A DNA stretch of 64,000 nt from Hymenobacter lapidiphilus. GTDB lineage: Bacteria > Bacteroidota > Bacteroidia > Cytophagales > Hymenobacteraceae. Location: positions 19,737 to 83,736 of the forward strand of contig NZ_QVLT01000018.1 in assembly GCF_003417065.2 (NCBI RefSeq). The letters run 5' to 3'. The notes under the pieces are model-generated. The model was not told where the DNA came from. It was given only the letters and a program-made list of their open reading frames with translations, and did not search any database. Positions 17,706 to 26,753 of the stretch are shown piece by piece. The position numbers were made by a program, and so were the translations under genes. Within the stretch, counting starts at the first letter, position 1; the number at the start of each line of letters is the position of its first letter.

Positions 17706-19394
17706 ATGTTCCGATCAAAAACCACGTCTGCCCCGCAGTGGCTGCCATTGCCCGAAGAGCCCCAGGGCGGCCGTAAACTGGCCGAATGGCTGTTTTTTGG
17801 GCTATTGCTGGCGTTGGGTATGCTGCTGGTGGCCGACTATGGCGTGTCGTGGGATGAGGCCAACAACCACCTCAATGGCCTCGTCAACCTGAAATACCTG
17901 GCCAGCCTGCTGCCGGTGGGCGAGGGGCTGCGGCAGCACCCTACTTTCGCCATCACCCCCGACATCCGCGACTTCCCCGATGCCCATCATGGGCCGCTGT
18001 TCGAAATGGCAGCCGTCGTTGTAAACTTCCTCTTCACCGACCACGACTCCCGCTCCTACTTTCTGGTACGCCACCTGATGGTGTTCGGCGTGTTTGTCGG
18101 CGGCGTATGGGCAGTGTACCAATTGGCCCGGCGCTGGCTTGGCAGCTGGCGCTGGGGCCTGTTGGCGGCTGCGCTGCTGGTGGCCTCGCCCCGGTTTTTT
18201 GCCGAGGCTTTCTACAATGGCAAGGACATCGTATTTATGGCGTGCTTTACCCTGGCTATGCACACGCTGGCCCGGCTGCTGGCCCGGCCCACGCCGAGCC
18301 GGGCCCTGGTGCACGGCCTGGCAATAGCGCTGGCAGCCGGTATCCGGGTGCAGGGCCTGCAGTTGCTGCTGTTTACCGCCCTGGGCCTGGCACTAACGGC
18401 CGCCGCTGGGCATTACCGGCCGCAGCCCGCAGCCCGGCCTGCCTACGGCCGAATGGGTGCTTTGGTAGTGGTGGCGGCGCTGGGGGGGCTGGTGAGTATC
18501 TGGCCCTATCTGTGGGTGCATTCGCTGCCAAAGCTGCTCGACGTCAGTGCGCATGCCATGCATTATCCCTGGAAGTTCACCAACCTGTACTGGGGGCAGT
18601 TTTACAAATCGGCCGGGGTTCCGTGGCATTACGTGCCGGTTTGGTTGCTGATAACGACGCCGGTGGGGTACTCGCTGGCAGCGGCCGTGGGGCTGGGGGC
18701 GGTGGGCTGGCGCTGGGGGCAGGCCCTGGCCCGGCGGGTATGGCCGGCTGGCCCAGGGCCTGCCCTCGATGCGCTAGTGGCTACCTGGCTGCTGGGCCCG
18801 ATTGGGGTAGTGATACTGATGGGCGCTTCCATCTACGACGGCTGGCGGCACCTGTACTTTGTGTATCCGGCGCTGGTGCTGCTGGCGGCCCGGGGCGTAC
18901 AGCTGGTCTGGTGCCGTAGCCGGCAACCGGGGCGGGGCCGGCAGCTGGCCCTGGCCGGGCTGGCCGTTTTCGGGCTGGCTACGGCCCACACGGTGTGGCG
19001 CATGGCGCGCATGCATCCGTTTCAGAACCTCTATTTCAGCTTTCTGAGTGCCCCGGCAGCCGAGCGGCTGTTCGAGCGCGACTACTGGGGCCTTTCGTAC
19101 CGTCGGGGGCTGGAGTGGCTGCTGGCAAATCAGCCGACCGGGCCGGTGCGCATCAACGTAACCGTGCCCAACTACCATCCGCTGTACAACAACAGCCTGA
19201 TGCTGCCCGCTGCCCAGCGGCACCGTATTCAGTATGTGCCGCTGGCCGAAGCCGACTACTTTATGGGAGCTTACCGCTGGCATCCGCAGGCCTACCCCGA
19301 TACGCTAGGCACCGAAATCTATACGCTCCGGGTTGAGGGAATAAAAACGCTGAGCATCTTCCGAAGGCCTCGTGCCGGAGCTGCCCGCCGGTAG
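17706..19394 (+). CDS. Family 39-like membrane glycosyltransferase
   Basis: A 562-residue polytopic protein of the PMT/ArnT-like (GT-C) class, which transfers sugars from lipid-linked donors on the outer face of the inner membrane. The first helix (about residues 30-48) is followed by DYGVSWDEANNH, whose Asp/Glu pair in the first outer loop fits the GT39 catalytic signature. Some ten further helices follow. The C-terminal region after about residue 430 is soluble and periplasmic. The start at 17706 was preferred because the ATG 12 codons earlier overlaps the tRNA terminator. Acceptor unknown. Confidence 0.82.
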   Translation: MFRSKTTSAPQWLPLPEEPQGGRKLAEWLFFGLLLALGMLLVADYGVSWDEANNHLNGLVNLKYLASLLPVGEGLRQHPTFAITPDIRDFPDAHHGPLFEMAAVVVNFLFTDHDSRSYFLVRHLMVFGVFVGGVWAVYQLARRWLGSWRWGLLAAALLVASPRFFAEAFYNGKDIVFMACFTLAMHTLARLLARPTPSRALVHGLAIALAAGIRVQGLQLLLFTALGLALTAAAGHYRPQPAARPAYGRMGALVVVAALGGLVSIWPYLWVHSLPKLLDVSAHAMHYPWKFTNLYWGQFYKSAGVPWHYVPVWLLITTPVGYSLAAAVGLGAVGWRWGQALARRVWPAGPGPALDALVATWLLGPIGVVILMGASIYDGWRHLYFVYPALVLLAARGVQLVWCRSRQPGRGRQLALAGLAVFGLATAHTVWRMARMHPFQNLYFSFLSAPAAERLFERDYWGLSYRRGLEWLLANQPTGPVRINVTVPNYHPLYNNSLMLPAAQRHRIQYVPLAEADYFMGAYRWHPQAYPDTLGTEIYTLRVEGIKTLSIFRRPRAGAARR

Positions 19395-19424
19395 CCCGCG
19401 CTTATCGGGCCAATTTCTCCCATG

Positions 19425-19460
19425 CCAGCAGCTACCAGCTGCTGGCTGCTAGCTTAAAAA
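19425..19460 (+). terminator. Short hairpin plus A-rich tail between glycosyltransferase and GNAT-like gene
   Basis: GCCAGCAGC pairs with GCTGCTGGC around TACCA, followed by TGCTAGCTT and an A-run; the next start codon is at 19465. It may attenuate rather than fully terminate. Confidence 0.45.
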
Positions 19461-19464
19461 AAAT

Positions 19465-20637
19465 ATGCCGCTCCTCGAAGTCAACAGCCCCGCCCTCGTC
19501 CGCCAGTTTCTCGACCTGCCGGTCCGGCTCTACCAGAATCAGCCCAACTGGATTTCGCCCCTCGACCCAGATGTTGAAGCCGTATTCGACCCGGCCAAAA
19601 ATGGCCTGCTTGTCCGGGGCGAGGCCATCCGCTGGGTGCTAACCAACGCGGCCGGCACGGTGGTGGGGCGGGTGGCGGCCTTCGTCAATCGTGATGCCGG
19701 GCCGGCCGACCCCACGCTGCCGGTGGGCGGGATGGGCTTTTTTGAGTGCGAGAACGACCAGGCGACGGCCAACGAGCTGTTTGAAGCCGCCCGGCACTGG
19801 CTGGCCGCCCGCGGCATGGAGGCCATGGACGGGCCCATCAATTTCGGGGAGCGGGACCGGTTCTGGGGACTGCTGACGGATGGCTTTACCGAGCCCAACT
19901 ACGGTATGTTCTTCCATCAGCCCTACTATCAGCCGCTGTTCGAGCAGTACGGCTTCGAGCTGTTTTTCCGGCAGTATACCTGCTACCGCGACGTAGATAT
20001 GCCGCTGCACGCTACGTTTTCGCGGGCCTTCGACAAGTACGCGCAACAGTACCCGGTTTTTCAGTTCAGGCACGCCAACAAGCGCGACACCGAGAAGCTG
20101 GCCCATGATTTCCACCATGTGTACAACCTGGCCTGGGCCAACCATAGCGGCATCAACCCCATGAGCCTCGACAAGGCCCGCGAGCTGGTGAAGCAGATGC
20201 AGCCCGTGCTCGACGAGCGCCTGCTCTGGTTTGCCTACCACAACGACGAGCCGATTGCGTTCTTCGTGAGCCTGCCCGAATTAAATCAGATTTTCAAGCA
20301 CGTCAGCCGCCGGTTCGGGCTGCTGGCCAAGCTGCGCTTCCTCTGGGAAAAGCGCCAATACATGCTGCGCCGCGATAAAAAGCTGTTTGGCGTGATCTTC
20401 GGGGTAGTGCCCGAGTGGCAGGGCCAGGGCGTCGAAAGCGCCCTCATGGTGCATGCCCGCGCCGAGTTTATGCGCGCCGGCTACCGCGAAATTGAGATGA
20501 ACTGGATTGGTGACTTCAACCCCCGCATGCTGGCCCTCACGCGCTCCATCGGCGCCCGCATCTACAAAACCCACGTCACGTACCGCTACCTCTTCGACCG
20601 CGAACGGCCGTTCGAGCGCAGCCCGATTATCCGGTAG
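19465..20637 (+). CDS. GNAT-like N-acyltransferase, large two-lobed form
   Basis: A 390-residue cytoplasmic protein common in Bacteroidota. The N-terminal lobe includes QPNWISPLD and GFFECENDQATANELFEAARHWL, followed by the conserved GPINFGERDRFWGLL. The C-terminal lobe resembles a GNAT domain, with IFGVVPEWQGQGVESALMVHARAEF as the acetyl-CoA (Q/R-x2-G-x-G/A-like) region, then a conserved IGARIYKTHVTYRYLFDR end. No substrate is known. It stands downstream of the glycosyltransferase on the same strand and could be co-transcribed. Assignment to the superfamily is moderate. Confidence 0.75.
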   Translation: MPLLEVNSPALVRQFLDLPVRLYQNQPNWISPLDPDVEAVFDPAKNGLLVRGEAIRWVLTNAAGTVVGRVAAFVNRDAGPADPTLPVGGMGFFECENDQATANELFEAARHWLAARGMEAMDGPINFGERDRFWGLLTDGFTEPNYGMFFHQPYYQPLFEQYGFELFFRQYTCYRDVDMPLHATFSRAFDKYAQQYPVFQFRHANKRDTEKLAHDFHHVYNLAWANHSGINPMSLDKARELVKQMQPVLDERLLWFAYHNDEPIAFFVSLPELNQIFKHVSRRFGLLAKLRFLWEKRQYMLRRDKKLFGVIFGVVPEWQGQGVESALMVHARAEFMRAGYREIEMNWIGDFNPRMLALTRSIGARIYKTHVTYRYLFDRERPFERSPIIR

Positions 20638-20672
20638 TTGGCGAAGTGAAGGAATATGTCAGGGTAAAAGAT

Positions 20673-20773
20673 CTGTCATTCAGAGCGAAGCGAAGAATCT
20701 CGCGGGCAAGGGCAACTTCTGATAACAGATTTACTACTGCCTGCGAGATTCTTCGCTTCGCTCTGAATGACAG
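20673..20773. repeat. Palindromic intergenic repeat, GTCATTCAGAGCGAAG family (best copy)
   Basis: The left arm CTGTCATTCAGAGCGAAGCG continues to AGAATCTCGCGGGCA. The right arm is its near-perfect complement and ends TCTGAATGACAG. The loop is about 30 bases. It lies between the convergent GNAT-like gene and coaE. Confidence 0.85.
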
Positions 20774-20777
20774 GGCT

Positions 20778-21380
20778 TTACTTTGCTAGCCCCTTCAACT
20801 CCGCATCCAGCTGCAGCACCTGCGGGATGAGCAGGTGTTCGTCGTCATTATGTATCACGTAGTCGGCGCGAGCCAGCTTTTCGTCCTCGCTCAACTGCTT
20901 GCCGATGATGGTGAGTACATCCTGCGCGCTGCGGTGCGGGTCGCGGAGCAGCACCCGCTGCTGGCGCAGGGACTGGGGCGCAAAAACGGTGGTGATGCGG
21001 TCGAGCTGTTTGTAAGCGCCTGATTCGTAGAGCAACGCGGCCTCCTTGAGCACATAGGCGTGGCCCTCGGCATGGCGGGCCGTGGCCCAGTCGGCAAAGT
21101 CGCGGCCGACGTGGGGGTGTACCAGCGCGTTGAGGCGGGCCAGCTGGGCGGGGTCGGGGAAGGCGACGCGGGCCAGGTAAGTGCGGTCGAGGCGGCCGGA
21201 AGCGTCGAAGGTTTCGGCGCCAAACGCTTCAGTCAGCTCCCGGCGCAGCTGCGGGTTGTGGGCCATTACCTGCTTGGCCCGGCTGTCGGAGTCGTAGAGG
21301 GGCACGCCCAGCACGGTAAACAGCCGGCCCACCATACTCTTGCCCGAGCCGATACCGCCCGTGATTCCTATTTTGAGCAT
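20778..21380 (-). CDS. coaE: Dephospho-CoA kinase
   Basis: Last step of coenzyme A synthesis: phosphorylates the 3' hydroxyl of dephospho-CoA with ATP. The 200-residue protein begins with the P-loop GGIGSGKS (residues 8-15), followed by GVPLYDSDSRAK, the LNALVHPHVGRDF segment and the lid region. Length is normal for CoaE. It closes a minus-strand run that contains the YbbR-like, yajC and nusB genes, a neighbourhood known in Bacteroidota. It stops 5 bases from the large palindromic repeat. Confidence 0.96.
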   Translation of the reverse strand: MLKIGITGGIGSGKSMVGRLFTVLGVPLYDSDSRAKQVMAHNPQLRRELTEAFGAETFDASGRLDRTYLARVAFPDPAQLARLNALVHPHVGRDFADWATARHAEGHAYVLKEAALLYESGAYKQLDRITTVFAPQSLRQQRVLLRDPHRSAQDVLTIIGKQLSEDEKLARADYVIHNDDEHLLIPQVLQLDAELKGLAK

Positions 21381-21416
21381 CTGGCTGGCGTTTAGTGAGC
21401 GAATCGGGATTGGTTG

Positions 21417-22660
21417 CTACAGCGGTGCGGCCGGAGGAATAAGGCCGGCCAGCTGCCCGAAAAAGGGCATTCGGTGCTGCAGCGCAAAAGTATCTATATA
21501 GCCGCGCAGTTCCTGCTGCTCGGCCGTACTGGCTGCAAAATGCAGCTCCACGAGCCACAGGTGTACCTGGTAATAATCGAGCAGCCAGCCGTGGGTATCG
21601 AGCATAAACAGCGTCCGCAGCCGCGTGGGGCGGTGTACAGCCCGGCCCGTACGGTGGGCCGCTACTGCTTCGAAAGCGTATAGCAGCTCGGTGTACACGT
21701 TGTTTTCGAGTGCGGCCACGGCCGGAGCCTCGGTCCAGGTAGCGGCCACCCACTCGCCAAGCGCCTCGTATTGGCCAGTCAGAAAAAGTGCCTCGGCTAC
21801 CAGGAAATGAAACCCCGCCGGAAACAGGTTGTAGAAGGCCGGCAAAGCGGCCGGGGCAGCCACCGTGCGGGCGGCATGGGCAGTAGCCTGCTGCCGTAGC
21901 CTACTTAGCAGCGCGGTCGGAAACGGGTGCTGCGGCGCATCATGGTGGGCGGCTATCAGCTCGGCAAAAGCCCGGCGGCCGTGCGGAAACGCGTGGCATT
22001 CGGCGGGCAGGGGCAGGGCCAGCAGCTGCGCCAGCCGCCGTCGCCAGGCCGGTTCATTCTGGGCCAGAAACTCACCCAGAAACAGCGTGCAGTGCCCAAA
22101 AAGCTGGGCCTGGGGCGTGGCGTTGTGCTGCAGATACGTGTTCAACACCTGGCCATAGGCCCCGTTCAGGTAAGCCAAATCCACAAACGACTCGACGTAG
22201 TACTCCTGCCCGGCCGGTGGGCGGCCAGCCGCAGCGCCAGCGCCGGAGCCGGGCCGGTAGGCATGGCCGGCCGCGTGATGCGCCCCAGGAAATAGCCCAG
22301 CAGCAGGCGCTCGGAGTACGCCAGCTGCTGCATGGCCAGCAGCTCCGGAATATCGGCGAGGTGGCCGGCTTCTACTTTCGCCTGCTGACTTAAAGCCTGC
22401 CCGAAGGCCGCAAAATCGGCGTGGCCGGCGTAGCGGGCCAGCGTGTCGAGCGTGTGCAGATGGTAGCCGCCTTCTTTTTCAACGAGGCCGAAAAACCGGC
22501 GCAGCGTGCTGGGGCTGAGCCGTCGTCCGCTCGTGGCTGGCGCCTGGCGCAACTCCTCCTCAAGGGCGTCGCAGTGGCTGGGGTAGCGTAGCGGCTGCCC
22601 AAAGCGGGTCGCAACGGCGGCCTGCAGGGCCGCATGAGTGGGTGGGGTAAGGCGGGGCAC
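21417..22660 (-). pseudogene. Frameshifted Bacteroidota hypothetical protein (two overlapping half-frames)
   Basis: Two adjoining frames look like one broken gene. The 5' half (GTG start at 22660: MPRLTPPTHAALQAAV) has a small helical region with LSPSTLRRFFGLV and HTLDTLARYAGHADFAAFG, and its frame ends at 22166. The 3' half continues in another frame from about 22200 as EYYVESFVDLAYLNGAYG to the stop at 21417. Restoring one base in the CTCCT at 22203-22207 would read RPGREYYVESFVDLAYLNG without a break, so a single-base deletion (real, or a sequencing error) is the simplest view. Function unknown: the first domain looks like a small nucleic-acid-binding-like helical unit and the rest is alpha-helical repeats. 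Located between coaE and the YbbR-like gene. Confidence 0.7.
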
Positions 22661-22876
22661 AGTGGGGCAGGGCGTAGTCGAACCCCAAAGAAAAAGAAAT
22701 TTTTGGCCTTTGCGGATATGCGGATAGAAATAGAATTTTGTGCTCAGCAAATAGGGAGAAGCTATACAACCTCCTCTTCTGTTCTCTTGGCAGTTCTTTT
22801 GAAAAGCCGCAAAAAAGCTCCCTCAGCGGGGAAAGCAAAGTGCAACCCGGCTTCACTAACCGCAATCAGTGCGTAC

Positions 22877-23047
22877 ATGAAATGCCCTTACTGTGCCCGG
22901 AAAAACACGTACTTCCAGAGCACCTGTTCGTGCTGTGGGACGCGTAACCACGATAACAACAGTGTTTTAAGTGGTTCTTTAAACCTGCTTTTCCCCAGCA
23001 AGCAGGAGAAGCCGCCAGCCAGACCCAAGCAGTCCTTTTTCAGTTGA
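22877..23047 (+). CDS. Small zinc-ribbon-like protein (56 residues)
   Basis: A small open frame starting MKCPYCARKNTYFQSTCSCC: two CxxC pairs separated by 11 residues (CPYC...CSCC) form a typical zinc ribbon knuckle pair, followed by a basic, Pro/Lys-rich tail. It lies divergent from the frameshifted gene on a rather AT-richer stretch and is the only plus-strand gene in 20.7-29.6 kb. Expression is unproven; the cysteine pattern is the main support. Confidence 0.45.
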   Translation: MKCPYCARKNTYFQSTCSCCGTRNHDNNSVLSGSLNLLFPSKQEKPPARPKQSFFS

Positions 23048-23156
23048 GCGCAACAGTGGGCGGGGTATATACCCGGTTCCTTAAACTTTGGGCAACGGCA
23101 CAAAGACAGCAGGGCTGAAAGGCTTATTTGTATAATAGTGAGTGATATAGGCTAAT

Positions 23157-23214
23157 AAAGCCCCGTAGAGGAGCACTGGTTGACAAACAACTTGGGCTAC
23201 CTCTTCGGGGCTTT
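23157..23214. terminator. Hairpin terminator between the zinc-ribbon gene and the YbbR-like gene
   Basis: AAAGCCCCGTAGAGG pairs with CCTCTTCGGGGCTTT (one mismatch) across a loop of about 28 bases. The two genes are convergent, and A/T runs flank both ends. Confidence 0.75.
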
Positions 23215-23267
23215 GGCGTTTGCAGAACCGGAGCCTTTTATCACGCTTTCCGGCAGCCAGACGTGTA

Positions 23268-24230
23268 CTATTCGCTCTGCACCCGCACGCCCCGGGTGAG
23301 CACGAGGTAGCCGCGTACCTGGGGTGGTTTGCGCGACAGGAAGGGGCGCAGTACTGAGTCGGTGGGGCTGGCGAACTGGCCGTAGTGCAGCTGCACCCGC
23401 AACTGGTCGGGCCGGAAGGCTGCTGTGTCTTCGGGGAAGAACTGCAGCCGCACCCGTACCGTGGCCGGCGTCAGACGGAAGCGGCGGCCGGCGGGCGCGT
23501 CGAGCAGCTCGGGCACCACATCTACGGGCAGCGTTACTACGGGCCGGCGCACGAGGCGCACGCGTACATCGGTTACATCGGATTGCACCTGATCGGGGCC
23601 GCCAATGGGCACCTGTACGTCGCCCTGGGTGGAGCCGGCCGGGGCCTGGGGCAGGTGTACGGGGTAGGGGTCGGGTAGGGAGTTGACTTTACTGGCTGGC
23701 CCAGTGAAGGTGACGGCGTTTGGCTCGAAGCGGGCTTCGTAGGGCAGCGCGGCGCCGTCGGTGGCCGGGCTTAGGGCCAGCGGCAGGCGGCGGCTTACCA
23801 GCCGGTCGAGGTCAACCCACAGCGTATCAGAAATCAGGTAATTAAGCTGCAGCCCATCCATCGCCTGCTGCAGGGCGGGGCGCAGGCTGCCGGCCGTGAG
23901 GTAGCGGGTGGCCGGGTCGCGCAGCACTATTTCGGCGGGGCGCACCTCCAGTGGTAGCTGGCCCCGCAGCAGTTTCCAGCCCCGGCCGGTTACGTTCACG
24001 GCTACTTCGTTGGGCAGCGGCTGCACCGGCACAAAACGCGTGTTGTCGTAGCGGCACAGCAGCGGGTAGCTGATGCGGGTGGTGTAGGTTTTGTTGAGCG
24101 CGTTGAGCAGCCAGAAGGTGCTGGCTACCAGAAAGCAAGCCAGTACGGCCCGCCAATAGCTGCGCTCCTGCCCGAAAAACGGGCGCAAGAACCAGCGAAG
24201 CAGACGAATACTGGGGTGGGCAGACGACAC
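23268..24230 (-). CDS. YbbR-like domain protein
   Basis: A 320-residue protein with one N-terminal membrane helix (about residues 27-45, after a basic start) and a body of repeated beta-rich YbbR-type domains, shown by segments such as ISYPLLCRYDN...VPVQPLPNEVAVNVTGRGW and VRLQFFPEDTAAF. The domain is found in c-di-AMP cyclase regulators in other phyla, but in Bacteroidota it is linked by gene order to yajC, nusB and coaE. No cyclase is present here, so its function is unknown. It lies 140 bases downstream of yajC and on the same strand. Confidence 0.85.
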   Translation of the reverse strand: MSSAHPSIRLLRWFLRPFFGQERSYWRAVLACFLVASTFWLLNALNKTYTTRISYPLLCRYDNTRFVPVQPLPNEVAVNVTGRGWKLLRGQLPLEVRPAEIVLRDPATRYLTAGSLRPALQQAMDGLQLNYLISDTLWVDLDRLVSRRLPLALSPATDGAALPYEARFEPNAVTFTGPASKVNSLPDPYPVHLPQAPAGSTQGDVQVPIGGPDQVQSDVTDVRVRLVRRPVVTLPVDVVPELLDAPAGRRFRLTPATVRVRLQFFPEDTAAFRPDQLRVQLHYGQFASPTDSVLRPFLSRKPPQVRGYLVLTRGVRVQSE

Positions 24231-24370
24231 AGGAAGTCAACTGAAAAAAGGTGAAAACGCGGCGGAAACCGATGCAAAAACCAAAATTCCGGCCTCCGGT
24301 TGCGCCCGAAGCCGGAATTCCGGAATCCACAAGATACTATAAGAGCCGGACTGGTACTCCGCCGCAGGTG

Positions 24371-24691
24371 CTACTCGGCCGCTGCGGTGGTTTTGCTGGC
24401 TACCTCGCGGGCAATGGCCGCGCGGTCGAAGCGCAGGCGTACAGCCTTATCTACTTCCACCGTCACCGATTCTTCGCTCAGGTCCACGATTTTGCCGTGC
24501 AGTCCGCCAATGGTTACCACATGGGCACCCTTGGCCAGGTTGGCGCGGAAGTTTTTGGCGGTGGCCGTGCGCTTCTGCTGGGGCCGGATCATGAAAAAGT
24601 AAACCACTCCGGCCATGGCCACGAGGGGTAGGTATTGGATAAGACCTCCGGCACCGGCGGCGGGGACTTGCAGCAAAAGAGAAGCGAACAT
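24371..24691 (-). CDS. yajC: Preprotein translocase subunit YajC
   Basis: An accessory subunit of the SecDF-YajC membrane complex, which assists protein export. The 106-residue protein has one membrane helix (about residues 19-37: LPLVAMAGVVYFFMI) immediately followed by the hallmark RPQQKR, then a small conserved cytoplasmic beta domain (GAHVVTIGGLHGKIVDL). Length is normal. It lies downstream of the DUF1573 lipoprotein gene (86 bases) and probably forms an operon with the YbbR-like gene. Confidence 0.96.
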   Translation of the reverse strand: MFASLLLQVPAAGAGGLIQYLPLVAMAGVVYFFMIRPQQKRTATAKNFRANLAKGAHVVTIGGLHGKIVDLSEESVTVEVDKAVRLRFDRAAIAREVASKTTAAAE

Positions 24692-24776
24692 AAGCGGGAG
24701 TTTCAGCGGGAGAGAGGCAGCGTTGGCAACGGCAGGGGGGAGCGGGCGCTACCGTCCGCTCCCCTCTGCCGTTGGC

Positions 24777-25304
24777 TTATTGCCGGTAGGGACCGTTCTG
24801 GCCGTCGGGCAGGATGTTGGTCTTGATGACCACTTTGTTGATGCTGGGCTGGGTGTTGGCCTGAATAGCCACTTCCTTGTTCTGCATCCCCGTTTTGCCG
24901 TGGGCGTCGAACTGTACGTCGATAATGCCCTTCCCACCGGGCGCAATAGGCTCCTTGGTCCAGTTGGGCGTGGTGCAACCGCAGGCGGCCGTGGCGTTTT
25001 CAATAATGAGCGGCGACTTACCGGTGTTGGTAAACTCAAAGGTGGTCTTCACTACCGCGTTCGGCTGAATATCACCGAAGTCGTGGTCAGTTTTGGCAAA
25101 AGTCATGACCGGCGCGTTGGGGTTGGGCGCCTCTGTTTCCGAACTCACGTTGGGATTGTCGATGAGCGGGGCAGCCGTGGCAGCGTTGGCATCGGCAGCG
25201 GCGGCATTCATGCCCTCGGTGCCCACTTCGCCCGGGTTGTTGTTGCAGGCGCCCAACAGAAGCGCACTGGAAAGCAGCAGAGAAGAAAGCAGTGTACGTT
25301 TCAT
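24777..25304 (-). CDS. DUF1573 lipoprotein
   Basis: A 175-residue lipoprotein: signal peptide from Met at 25304 ending in the lipobox LLLGAC with Cys20, then an Ala/Asn-rich linker, and one DUF1573 immunoglobulin-like domain with DHDFGDIQPNAVV...FEFTNTGKSPLIIENATAACGCTTPNW. The paired cysteines in ACGC are typical of the family. In Bacteroidota it frequently precedes yajC. An in-frame ATG 17 codons upstream would add a stretch unlike a signal peptide. Role unknown. Confidence 0.9.
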   Translation of the reverse strand: MKRTLLSSLLLSSALLLGACNNNPGEVGTEGMNAAAADANAATAAPLIDNPNVSSETEAPNPNAPVMTFAKTDHDFGDIQPNAVVKTTFEFTNTGKSPLIIENATAACGCTTPNWTKEPIAPGGKGIIDVQFDAHGKTGMQNKEVAIQANTQPSINKVVIKTNILPDGQNGPYRQ

Positions 25305-25352
25305 AGGAGACTGAAAATCAAGATGAGAAGCCGATATATGGCTTCTAAAAGA

Positions 25353-25360
25353 CAAAGATA
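25353..25360 (-). promoter_or_regulatory. Putative -7 promoter box for the DUF1573-yajC-YbbR run
   Basis: On the minus strand TATCTTTG matches TAnnTTTG and lies 48 bases before the start at 25304. The leader also contains a small perfect hairpin (AGAAGCC/GGCTTCT) at 25327-25347. Confidence 0.5.
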
Positions 25361-25385
25361 AGCACGCTTGAGTTGCAGTAAGAAA

Positions 25386-25512
25386 TGAGGTGGAACAACG
25401 GCCCTGTCACTCCGAAGAAGGATGAGTCAGAGTCAAATAGCTGAACACCAGCGTTCAAATGGCTTAACTTGGACTCCTTCTTCGCCGGAACGATAGGGCG
25501 AACAGCTCACCT
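25386..25512. terminator. Long imperfect hairpin downstream of isocitrate dehydrogenase
   Basis: Arms of about 40 bases (left starting GAGGTGGAACAACGGCCCTG, right its partial complement ending AGCTCACCTC) include a GAAGAAGGA/TCCTTCTTC core. It begins right after the dehydrogenase stop codon on the minus strand. Parts resemble the GTCATTC repeat family but are strongly diverged. Confidence 0.55.
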
Positions 25513-25520
25513 CGCACCTC

Positions 25521-26531
25521 TTACTTCCCCAGGTTGCCGATAATGGCCTGGGTGAACTCGCTGGTAGATGCCGAGCCACCCAGGTCGCCGGTGCACTTGC
25601 TCTTGTCCTGGAGCGTCAGGTTGAGGGCTTTCTCAATCTGGTCTGCCTTGTCGTGCTGACCGATGTAGTGCAGCATCATCAGGGCCGAGCGTAACAGGGC
25701 GGTGGGGTTGGCCTTGCCCTGGCCGGCAATGTCGGGGGCCGAGCCGTGGACGGCCTCAAAAATGGCCATGTCGTCGCCGATGTTGGCGCCAGCTACCACG
25801 CCCAGGCCGCCTACCAGGCCGGCGCACAGGTCGGAGAGGATGTCGCCGAACAGGTTGGTGGTTACAATCACATCGAACTGCTCAGGCCGCATCACCAGCT
25901 GCATGCACATGTTGTCGATGATTTTCTCCTCATACTGAATCTGCGGAAACTCGCGGCTGGCGTCCTGGCAGGCTTCGAGCATAATGGTACCGGCCATTTT
26001 AAGGATGTTGGCTTTGTGGGCCAGCGTTACCTTTTTGCGCTTGTGCTTGGCGGCGTAAGCAAAGGCAGCCCGGCAGATTTTGCGGGCTCCCTCGCGGGTA
26101 ATGCGGTTGAACGAGTCGGCAATGCCCAGCTTCTCATCGTACACCTCCAAGCCCGAGTACAGGCCCTCCGTGTTTTCGCGGAACAGCACCAAGTCGATGC
26201 CCGAATCGGCGTAGCGCGAAGCAATGCCGGCGGTAGTCAGGGACGGGCGTACGTTCTGGTAGAGGTCGTACTTCTGGCGCAGGCTCACGTTGATGCTGCG
26301 GAAACCCTTGCCCACGGGCGTTGTGATAGGGCCTTTGAGGGCCACCCGGTTTTTCTCCAGCGAGTCGAGCAGGGCCTGTGGAATAAGCTCGCCCGAGGCA
26401 TCGAAGGTGGTCTGGCCCGCGTTCTGCTCCTCCCACTGCACCGGCACCTCGGCGGCGGCAAAAATATCGGTTACTGCTTTCGTGATTTCGGGACCAATAC
26501 CGTCGCCGGGGATGAGGGTGATGAGTTGCAT
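25521..26531 (-). CDS. NAD-type isocitrate dehydrogenase
   Basis: Member of the isocitrate/isopropylmalate dehydrogenase family, 336 residues, the size of the IDH3-like NAD enzymes. Visible marks are the N-terminal [25 protein letters not shown] (substrate-contacting Arg and Glu), the Lys of [12 protein letters not shown], the metal-binding [10 protein letters not shown], and the NAD site [18 protein letters not shown]. Isocitrate rather than isopropylmalate specificity is favoured by GLYSGLE and by the lack of leu genes nearby. It catalyses oxidative decarboxylation to 2-oxoglutarate in the TCA cycle. A possible minus-strand promoter box TACCTTTA lies about 70 bases upstream. Confidence 0.85.
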   Translation of the reverse strand: MQLITLIPGDGIGPEITKAVTDIFAAAEVPVQWEEQNAGQTTFDASGELIPQALLDSLEKNRVALKGPITTPVGKGFRSINVSLRQKYDLYQNVRPSLTTAGIASRYADSGIDLVLFRENTEGLYSGLEVYDEKLGIADSFNRITREGARKICRAAFAYAAKHKRKKVTLAHKANILKMAGTIMLEACQDASREFPQIQYEEKIIDNMCMQLVMRPEQFDVIVTTNLFGDILSDLCAGLVGGLGVVAGANIGDDMAIFEAVHGSAPDIAGQGKANPTALLRSALMMLHYIGQHDKADQIEKALNLTLQDKSKCTGDLGGSASTSEFTQAIIGNLGK

Positions 26532-26753
26532 TGCGTGGAAGAGTTGATGGTTTGAAGGGCGGCCCGGCCGCTCGGAGCAGCAGTAGCGGGAACGTTTCCG
26601 TAAAGGTACCGATACCGAAGCGGAGCGGGCAACGAAAAGTGCCGAAGCCCCGACAGTTGCGTCAGTTCTCCGGCACTTTTCTGAACAGAAACAACAAAAA
26701 AGCAGAAAGCATCCGCAACGGTGCGCCGGATATCCGGTGCGTGGTAGAGCTGC

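Noticed and set aside
21417..22184. Intact 255-residue protein from an internal ATG
   Set aside because: An independent gene would start inside a domain, and the joined frame gives a more natural product; treated as part of a frameshifted gene.
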